From contig CAYFLU010000059.1 of assembly GCA_964343975.1 (NCBI GenBank), forward strand, positions 1-18,929: DNA of 18,929 nucleotides. The letters run 5' to 3'. This document shows, in pieces, positions 13,450-18,929 of this stretch (position 1 is its first letter; each line of letters starts with the position of its first letter). The notes below the pieces were generated by a model, which worked only from the letters and a program-made list of their open reading frames with translations, did not search any database and was not told the origin of the DNA. This DNA is from SCUN01 sp964343975. Lineage in GTDB: Bacteria; Acidobacteriota; Vicinamibacteria; Vicinamibacterales; SCN-69-37. Position numbers and translations under genes: made by a program.

Positions 13450-13500
13450 CTCAAAAAAGCCGGGAGTTAATTCGACGAATTAACTCCCGGCTTTTTTGAG
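13450..13500. terminator. Long perfect palindrome / bidirectional terminator, copy 1
   Basis: Arms of 25 nt are perfectly complementary about A13475. The core is GCCGGGAGTTAATTCG with flanking A6 on one side and T6 on the other. It sits between the convergent amidohydrolase (ends 13449) and photolyase (ends 13509) and has a T-run in either direction, so it can end both transcripts. Confidence 0.9.
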
Positions 13501-13508
13501 GGGGCGTG

Positions 13509-14948
13509 TCAGAAGAGGCTGGGCGGGCCGAAGCGGTCGAGGTAGGGCTTCATGCGCCACTTTTTCATGGTGCTGTCGCTGCTCATGTAGCGGATCGTGC
13601 CGAACACTTCGCGTTCGGGCGCCCAGGGGCGGTCGTAGCGGCCGAGCGTCCAGAAGTAGCCCGTGTAGGAGTTCGGGTCGCGGCCGTCGAGCGCGTAGGC
13701 GTTCATGATCTCGATCATGTGCTCGAGCGCGTCTTCGGGCGAGCGCGACCACTCGAGGATCTTCTTCCCCCACAGCATGCGCAGATAGTTGTGCATCCAG
13801 CCGGTTTGTGTGAGCTCGCGCTGCGCCGCGTTCCAGAGCGGGTCGTGGGTCTCCGCATTCGTGAACTGCTCGCGCGTGTACACCCAGCGGCGCGTGTCCG
13901 TGCGGTGCGCGGCCAGCGTCGCGCGCGCCCACTCGGGCAGTGAGCTGAACTGGTCGTAGTCGTCTGGCCGCTCCACGCACATGTTGAAGCCGAGCTCGCG
14001 CCACGTCACGATCTGGTCGAGGAATCCCTCCGCATTCGCAGAGACGCCCCACCAGCCTTCGCGTTTGCCGCCGCCTTTCGCCGCAAGCTTGCGCGACGTC
14101 CATTTCTCTGCGGTCATTACGGCGGCGAACACGTCGTGCGCGCTGATGTGGCCGAAGTGGAGATACGGCGAGAGCCGGCTCGTGCCGGCGAGGCTCGGCT
14201 GATTGCGATCGTCCCCGTAGCGCCCGAGCGCGTGCTCGACAAACTGCGCGAGCGCCGCCTGCGCGGCGGCTTCGCCGCCGCGCCAGGCGACGGGCGCAAT
14301 CGAATGATTGATGGGCAGTTGGGCGATCGGTGTCCGATCGACACCGATCGCCCAGCGCCGCGTCACCGCCTCAGGCAGCGCCGCGAGCCGCGGCAGATCA
14401 TCGAACCGGATCTCGCCCGGCCAGGTCTGCAGGTGCTCTCTGAACGTGTTGTGGATGTAGGCGCGGTGCGAAAACGCCGTCACGAACGCGCGCCCGGCCG
14501 CGCGCATGGGCAGGAGCCCGTTGCTGTCGACGGCTTCGAATTGCACGCGCATGTCGCGCGCGGCGCGCGCGATCATGCGCGGGAGGAAGAACGCGGGGTA
14601 GTCGTCGGTGACCACCGCCACCGCGTCTGCGGCCAGTGCCTCGAGGAGCCCGCGCCCGTCCCCGGGCGCGGGCTCCACATACGGCACGTAGGTCACCGGC
14701 GTCTGGCCGAGCACGCGTGCGTGCTCGGCCATGCCGTCGATCACAAACTGGTGGAGCCGATCGTTGGCCCAGCGGTAGCCCGCCCGCAGCGGCTCGAAAA
14801 TCACGAGCGGTTTCCGATGCTCGCGCGCGAGCGCGACGGCGCGCTCGAGCGCAAAGTTACTGCGCAACCGCCGCGCCGCAATCATCCAGTACAGGATGTA
14901 GCGTCCGGAGGGGCGGGCGGGAAGAGCGTTCAGCGCGCGGACTCTCAC
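13509..14948 (-). CDS. Class II CPD photolyase (deoxyribodipyrimidine photo-lyase)
   Basis: 479 residues from the GTG at 14948, giving MRVRALNALPARPSGRYILYWM, which aligns with the usual start of class II enzymes; a TTG at 14990 is an alternative, and neither has a good ribosome site. The N-terminal Rossmann domain (about 15-150) has RRLRSNFALERAVALAREHRKPLVIF and ANDRLHQFVIDGM. The C-terminal FAD-binding part has SRLSPYLHFGHIS, FLDQIVTWRELGFNMC, and the class II hallmark TGWMHNYLRMLWGKKILEWS (W384 onward) followed by YALDGRDPNSYTGYFWTLGRYDRPW and VFGTIRYMSSDSTMKKW. It splits cyclobutane pyrimidine dimers in DNA using blue light and reduced FAD. It stands alone, followed by a bidirectional terminator; the upstream gap holds a giant inverted repeat. 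Confidence 0.93.
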   Translation of the reverse strand: MRVRALNALPARPSGRYILYWMIAARRLRSNFALERAVALAREHRKPLVIFEPLRAGYRWANDRLHQFVIDGMAEHARVLGQTPVTYVPYVEPAPGDGRGLLEALAADAVAVVTDDYPAFFLPRMIARAARDMRVQFEAVDSNGLLPMRAAGRAFVTAFSHRAYIHNTFREHLQTWPGEIRFDDLPRLAALPEAVTRRWAIGVDRTPIAQLPINHSIAPVAWRGGEAAAQAALAQFVEHALGRYGDDRNQPSLAGTSRLSPYLHFGHISAHDVFAAVMTAEKWTSRKLAAKGGGKREGWWGVSANAEGFLDQIVTWRELGFNMCVERPDDYDQFSSLPEWARATLAAHRTDTRRWVYTREQFTNAETHDPLWNAAQRELTQTGWMHNYLRMLWGKKILEWSRSPEDALEHMIEIMNAYALDGRDPNSYTGYFWTLGRYDRPWAPEREVFGTIRYMSSDSTMKKWRMKPYLDRFGPPSLF

Positions 14949-15003
14949 AACTAAGACATTGTGACGCTTGGCGCGCTCATTTCGCCCCAACTTACGCTGC
15001 GAA

Positions 15004-15213
15004 CGTCAAAGTGGGAAAAGTGCGGGGGTGCGGACGTGCCGGAGTGCTGGAAAGTGCGACGGTGCGAAGGTACGACAGTGCACTGAACAACTGACTCACC
15101 GACCGATACACGCTTCAGTTGTTCATGATTCCTTAAGCACTGTCGTACCTTCGCACTGTCGCACTTTCAAGCACTCCGGCACGTCCGCACCCCCGCACCT
15201 TCGCACTTTGACG
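15004..15213. repeat. ~210-bp near-perfect inverted repeat of GTGCGAA-like units
   Basis: The left arm (15004-15081) and right arm (15137-15213) are reverse complements with only a few mismatches and one 1-nt indel; both start or end with CGTCAAAGTG. A second nested pair, TGAACAACTGA (15084-15094) and TCAGTTGTTCA (15115-15125), closes the structure around a 20-nt loop. Within the arms the sequence is a run of 7-8-nt units (AGTGCGA, AGGTGCG, GGGTGCG, GACGTGC, AGTGCGA). It begins right after the stop codon of the propeller gene and fills the gap to the photolyase start region. No ORF or terminator T-run is present. Confidence 0.9.
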
Positions 15214-16254
15214 CTACTGCTTAAGTGTCAGCGTCAGTACCGTCCCTCCACCCCCTGACGGAAGTTGCGGCGCTCTGAAGACATTCTCATCAACGGTTCT
15301 GCTGACGCCGAACACGGTGTGCGTCGACGGATTGAGATACAGATCCTGCACGCCCGCGCGCATGTCCATGCTTTGCACGAGCTTCAACGAATCGCCTTCG
15401 ACCTTGGCGACATTGAGGTAGTGGCCGCCGGCGATGGTCAGGAGGTAGCCGGCCTGGGCGTCGTAGGCCATCGATGCCATCTCGTCGCTCGAGTGGCAGC
15501 GCGCGAGTTCCTTGCCCGTCTGGCCGTCGAGCATCGTGATGTCGCGGCCGGCGCTCGAGAATACGCGCGTGCCGTCGGGGCTGATCGCCATCGACGAGAT
15601 GCCGTCCTGGCTCGCCTTCCACGACGCCACGATCGTGTGGTCCGTGGTGTCGATCACCTGAATCAGCGGGCGATTCGCGAGGCGAATCAACAAACGATGC
15701 CGCGGCGCGTCGGCGACGAGATACGCGGGCGTGCCCGGCAGCATGATCGTCGAGAGCGTTTTGCCCGTGATGCGATCGGCGACGACCACTTCTTCTTTGT
15801 CGCCGCGCAGGTAGTAGAGCTCGCCCTTGGTCGGCTCATAGACGACGTTGAACCAGGCCGGCGCGTCGAACGAGCGGATCACCTTGCCCGTCGTGACGTC
15901 CATCACGTGCATCGCGTTGTCGTGGAGCGCGAGCACGTAGAGTTCGCCACGCGCGGCGTCGAGCGAGATCGAGCCGGTGCTGCGGATCGCCGTCGACCGC
16001 GACACCAGCTTCATCGTCCCCAGATCCGTCTGGTAGATGCCACCGGTGCCCGACGAGTAGAGGCGGTTCAGCGAGGCGTCGTAGACGTGGGCGCCCGACG
16101 CGTAGTTGAAGCCGTCGTTGCGGGCCAGGCGGTACGGGCCGTCACTCGAGACACCCTGCGCCGAGATGCTGCCCGACAGTAGGCCAGCCTCGAGGGCCAG
16201 TCCGGCGACGACGAACGCGACGTGAAGGCGACGACGAGAGATGAACTGGGTCAT
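15214..16254 (-). CDS. Exported YVTN/YncE-like beta-propeller protein
   Basis: 346 residues from the ATG at 16254, chosen because GGAG lies 7 nt upstream; a GTG two codons earlier is possible. The N-terminus is a signal peptide (QFISRRRLHVAFVVAGLALEAGLLSGSISAQ). The body is a series of propeller blades with the usual repeats: HVYDASLNRLYSSGTGGIYQTDL, SISLDAARGELYVLALHDNAMHVMDVTTGKVIRSF, EPTKGELYYLRGDKEEVVVADRITGKTL, HRLLIRLANRPLIQVIDTTDHTIVASW and AISPDGTRVFSSAGRDITMLDGQTGKEL. Such proteins bind partners or small ligands in the periplasm or at the surface; no catalytic motif is seen. It is on the same strand as the photolyase but separated by the 210-bp inverted repeat. Confidence 0.82.
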   Translation of the reverse strand: MTQFISRRRLHVAFVVAGLALEAGLLSGSISAQGVSSDGPYRLARNDGFNYASGAHVYDASLNRLYSSGTGGIYQTDLGTMKLVSRSTAIRSTGSISLDAARGELYVLALHDNAMHVMDVTTGKVIRSFDAPAWFNVVYEPTKGELYYLRGDKEEVVVADRITGKTLSTIMLPGTPAYLVADAPRHRLLIRLANRPLIQVIDTTDHTIVASWKASQDGISSMAISPDGTRVFSSAGRDITMLDGQTGKELARCHSSDEMASMAYDAQAGYLLTIAGGHYLNVAKVEGDSLKLVQSMDMRAGVQDLYLNPSTHTVFGVSRTVDENVFRAPQLPSGGGGTVLTLTLKQ

Positions 16255-16326
16255 GGGCACACTCCACGGGAGGCTTGAGCAATCGGCGTACCAGCCACCA
16301 GTGTCCTCTGAACAGACCGCAGACCA

Positions 16327-16369
16327 AAAAAGCCGGGAGTTAATTCGTCGAATTAACTCCCGGCTTTTT
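16327..16369. terminator. Palindrome copy 2, same sequence as the one at 13450-13500
   Basis: The arms AAAAAGCCGGGAGTTAATTCG and its complement around T16348 are identical to copy 1 except for the central base. Unlike copy 1 it lies between divergent genes (propeller starts 16254, peptidase starts 16396), where a terminator has no obvious transcript to end. Its right arm abuts or overlaps the place of the peptidase -35. Confidence 0.85.
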
Positions 16370-16381
16370 CGGAAGCCCGGC

Positions 16382-16387
16382 TAGACT
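16382..16387 (+). promoter_or_regulatory. Candidate -10 for leaderless peptidase transcript
   Basis: TAGACT ends 8 nt before the ATG at 16396, and no Shine-Dalgarno is present. A -35 at normal spacing would fall in the T-rich end of the palindrome. Confidence 0.35.
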
Positions 16388-16395
16388 TCTGCCCT

Positions 16396-18783
16396 ATGAA
16401 ACGCACCATCTTTGTCACCGTTCTGGCCGCCGCTGTGGCCGCGACCACGCTCATGGCCCAGGATCGGCTCAAGCTGATGCCGGGCTTCGACAACTACAGC
16501 AAGATGCAGCCGCAGCTCACGGGCACGGTGGTGCCGGGCACGGTGAGTAACGCCCAGTTCTCGCCCGACGGCAAGTCGCTCACATTCACGGCGGCCGGCA
16601 AGTCCATGAGGCTCGACTTTGCGACGATGAATGCCGTTGAGGCCGCGGCCGCGCAGCCAGCGGCGGCGGGTGCCGCAGCGGCGGGCGGTCGTGGCGCCGG
16701 TCGCGCCGGTGGTGGTGGTCGGCAGGCGGGTCCGCCCGCGGCGGGTCAGCAGGCGGCACAGCAAGCGCCGCCGGCCGGACGCGCGGGTGGTGGACAGAGC
16801 CAGGGCGGGATGGAGCAGGCGCAGCACGAGATGCCGGTGGCGGCGATGCAGGGCTGCCCGGCTGGTGGCGCGCCGCGTGGGCGTCAGGTGGAATGCACGA
16901 TGTCGCCCGACGGCAAGTTCAAGGCGTTCTATCGCGCGCGCAACTTCTGGGTCGCGAACGCGGACGGCACCGGCGAAGTGCAGGTGACGACCGACGGCAG
17001 CGTCGAGAAGCGCATCAAGAACGGCACGGGCTCGTGGGTGTATGGCGAAGAACTCGGCCAGACCACGGCGATGTGGTGGGCGCCCGACTCCACGCGCGTG
17101 GCCTACTACCGCTTCGACGAGAGCCAGGTCAAAGACTTCTACATGGCGATGAACCAGACGGGCATTCAGACGGTGCTCGACATCGAGGCGTATCCGAAAG
17201 CCGGCGCGCCGAATCCGGTGCCGGAAGTGTTCGTGTACGACATCGCGGCCGGCGCGTCGAAGAAGCTCGACGTGCGCGACGGCAAGCCGTTCAGCAATGA
17301 GGTCGTCGGTCACTACGTGTACAACATGCGCTGGTCACCCGACGGCACCGAGCTCATGATGCACCGCAAGGATCGTCGTCAGCAGGTCCTCGAGATGGCG
17401 GCGTGCAGCCCGGCGACGACCAAGTGCCGCGTGATCCTGCGTGAAGAGTGGAAGACCGGCTGGATCGAGAACACGCCGACGATGAAGATGTTGGCGGACA
17501 ACAAGCGGTTCATCTGGGAGTCGGATCGCAACGGCTTCACGAACTACTACCTCTACGATCTCACTGGCAAGCTCATCAATCCGATCACGACGCTCACGAC
17601 GGCGGAAGCGGGCGCGATCGTCAAGCTCGACGAGAAGGCCGGCGTGCTCTTCTACACGGCGCGTGACGGCGACAACTACATGAAGATGCAGTTGCATCGC
17701 GTGAAGCTCGACGGCACGGGCGATGTGCGGCTCACCGATCCGAAGTTCAACCACAGCGTGGGCGCGTGCCCGGATGTGGATCCCACGGGCAAGGTGGCCG
17801 AGGCTGGCGCGGGGCGCGGTGGTCGTGGCGGTGGCGGGTTCGGTGGTGGCGCCGGCAGCTGCGGCATCTCGGCCGACAACAAGTACTTCATCGACACGTA
17901 TCAAACGCACGACATGCCGGCGAACACGCAGCTCGTGGAGATTGGCGCGGCGGGCGGCAAGGCGGTGGCGCAGCTCGCGAAGGCGGACACGACGAAGTTC
18001 GATGCGTTGAAGCTCCACAAGGCGGAGCAGTTCGAATATCTGGCGGCGGATGGCAAGACGAAGCTCTACGGGCAGATCTCGTTCCCGTCGAACTTTGATC
18101 CGTCGAAGAAGTGGCCGACGCTCGTCTCGGTGTATGGCGGTCCGGCGAGCGGCAGCAATGTGCCGACGGAGACGTTCGCGAATCCGAATCCCATGACGGA
18201 GTATGGCTTCCTCGTGGTGAATCTCTCGTCGCGCGCCGCGCCCGGCATGGGCAAGCGCACGCTTGATGCGATTTACATGAAGCTCGGCATGACGGAGATG
18301 GACGACATGGCGGCGGGCATCAAGTCGCTCTGGCCGCGCGCATATTTCGACAAGGACCGCGTCGGCATCTTCGGCACGTCCTACGGCGGCTACACGTCGG
18401 CGACGATGATCCTGCGGCATCCCGATGTGATCGCCGCGGCGTCGGCCTCGTCGCCGCCCACCAGCTGGTATCACTACGATTCGGTCTACACCGAGCGCTA
18501 CATGTGGATTCCGCAGGAGAACAAGGAAGGCTATGAGGGCGGCAACGACATGAACATGGCCGCCAACCTCCGCGGTCGACTGCTCATTTACTACGGCACG
18601 GCCGACAACAACGTGCATCCGAACAACACGATGCAGTTGATCACGGCGTTGCAGCGCGCGGGCAAGAGCTTCGAAGTCCAGGTCGGCCCCGACCAGCCGC
18701 ACAGCGGCGTGAACACGCAGCGCATGATGGAGTTCTTCATCGAGAACCTCGTCATGCGGCCGGAGCGGATTTTGGGGAAGTAG
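16396..18783 (+). CDS. Secreted dipeptidyl-peptidase-IV-like serine peptidase (family S9B) with Gly-rich inserts
   Basis: 795 residues. Signal peptide KRTIFVTVLAAAVAATTLMAQ. The N-terminal propeller part shows NAQFSPDGKSLTFTAAGK, GSWVYGEELGQTTAMWWAPDSTRVAYYRFDE (E218-E219 is the substrate-amine-binding EE pair of DPP-IV) and MRWSPDGTELMMHRKDRR. The C-terminal alpha/beta-hydrolase domain has GTSYGGY (nucleophile S662), GTADNNVH (D737) and QPHSGV (H769), with the spacing of known DPP-IV enzymes (about 75 and 32 residues). It should release X-Pro or X-Ala dipeptides in the periplasm or outside. Two low-complexity inserts are unusual: Ala/Gly/Gln-rich at about 82-138 and Gly/Arg-rich near 470-490, both in the propeller. 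The gene is monocistronic, with hairpins on both sides. Confidence 0.92.
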   Translation: MKRTIFVTVLAAAVAATTLMAQDRLKLMPGFDNYSKMQPQLTGTVVPGTVSNAQFSPDGKSLTFTAAGKSMRLDFATMNAVEAAAAQPAAAGAAAAGGRGAGRAGGGGRQAGPPAAGQQAAQQAPPAGRAGGGQSQGGMEQAQHEMPVAAMQGCPAGGAPRGRQVECTMSPDGKFKAFYRARNFWVANADGTGEVQVTTDGSVEKRIKNGTGSWVYGEELGQTTAMWWAPDSTRVAYYRFDESQVKDFYMAMNQTGIQTVLDIEAYPKAGAPNPVPEVFVYDIAAGASKKLDVRDGKPFSNEVVGHYVYNMRWSPDGTELMMHRKDRRQQVLEMAACSPATTKCRVILREEWKTGWIENTPTMKMLADNKRFIWESDRNGFTNYYLYDLTGKLINPITTLTTAEAGAIVKLDEKAGVLFYTARDGDNYMKMQLHRVKLDGTGDVRLTDPKFNHSVGACPDVDPTGKVAEAGAGRGGRGGGGFGGGAGSCGISADNKYFIDTYQTHDMPANTQLVEIGAAGGKAVAQLAKADTTKFDALKLHKAEQFEYLAADGKTKLYGQISFPSNFDPSKKWPTLVSVYGGPASGSNVPTETFANPNPMTEYGFLVVNLSSRAAPGMGKRTLDAIYMKLGMTEMDDMAAGIKSLWPRAYFDKDRVGIFGTSYGGYTSATMILRHPDVIAAASASSPPTSWYHYDSVYTERYMWIPQENKEGYEGGNDMNMAANLRGRLLIYYGTADNNVHPNNTMQLITALQRAGKSFEVQVGPDQPHSGVNTQRMMEFFIENLVMRPERILGK

Positions 18784-18813
18784 GGGACGTCGACGTCGTC
18801 CTGCGACACAAAC

Positions 18814-18846
18814 AAAAAGGCCCGGTGACTTGCGTCACCGGGCCTT
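18814..18846. terminator. Intrinsic terminator between convergent genes
   Basis: The 13-bp perfect stem AAGGCCCGGTGAC / GTCACCGGGCCTT (18817-18829, 18834-18846) has a TTGC loop. The T-run (five T) lies on the minus-strand side, so it best serves the gene ending at 18874, but it may also stop the peptidase transcript. Confidence 0.8.
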
Positions 18847-18873
18847 CGGTCTTTCAGCGAGACTGAAGAAAAA

Positions 18874-18929
18874 CTACTTCTTCACCGGCGCCTTGACGCA
18901 CGGGTTGGTCTTCGCATTGAACGGCTTCT
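18874..18929 (-). CDS. 3' end of an unidentified minus-strand gene
   Basis: Only the last 17 or so codons are inside the window, ending KPFNAKTNPCVKAPVKK and TAG. The lysine-rich tail and a terminator starting about 28 nt beyond the stop support a real gene end. The fragment is too short to identify. Confidence 0.55.
   Translation of the reverse strand, partial: KPFNAKTNPCVKAPVKK

Overview
The window looks like chromosomal DNA of a GC-rich Gram-negative bacterium, most probably an Acidobacteriota member of the Vicinamibacteria/Luteitalea type. That assignment is an inference. It rests on two acidobacterial-style VWFA-related proteins, a free-standing 'photosynthetic reaction-centre cytochrome c subunit' family protein, a class II photolyase, a DPP-IV-like S9 peptidase with Gly/Ala-rich inserts, and a BBP2-type porin fragment. 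No 16S rRNA or ribosomal protein is present to settle it.

Layout. 1-472: the end of an SRPBCC/AHSA1 protein and tRNA-Arg(TCT). 473-2993: small poorly known genes (two membrane-protein loci, a secreted HNH-nuclease-like protein, a ParB-like-motif protein). 3057-4380: a wrecked locus where the N-terminal part of an FAD amine oxidase is joined out of frame to the C-terminal half of an outer-membrane porin. 4573-8353: a minus-strand operon VWFA - TPR/signal-peptide protein - VWFA. 8406-10209: a dicarboxylate/amino-acid:cation symporter and a four-helix-bundle protein. 10421-13449: a divergent pair, a di-heme cytochrome c and a D-aminoacylase-like amidohydrolase. 13509-16254: class II photolyase and a YVTN-type beta-propeller. 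16396-18783: a secreted DPP-IV-like peptidase. 18874-end: the tail of a minus-strand gene. No intergenic stretch exceeds 300 bases.

Working together. Most recognisable products act in the envelope or periplasm: a prolyl peptidase, a D-aminoacyl hydrolase and an amino-acid/dicarboxylate symporter would suit scavenging of peptides and acylated amino acids, but they lie in separate transcription units, so this is only a theme. The VWFA-TPR-VWFA genes form the one clear operon.

The most unusual material is the repetitive DNA. (a) A degenerate, roughly 60-bp, AAGT-rich repeat occurs four times between 6.4 and 10.4 kb and supplies the stop codon or N-terminal codons of neighbouring genes. (b) A roughly 210-bp inverted repeat of GTGCGAA-like units lies between the photolyase and propeller genes. 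(c) Three 42-bp tandem units sit in frame inside the amidohydrolase. (d) The same long palindrome occurs once between convergent and once between divergent genes. In addition, five gene starts carry a TANNNT hexamer 6-9 nt upstream of the start codon without a clear Shine-Dalgarno, suggesting leaderless transcription.
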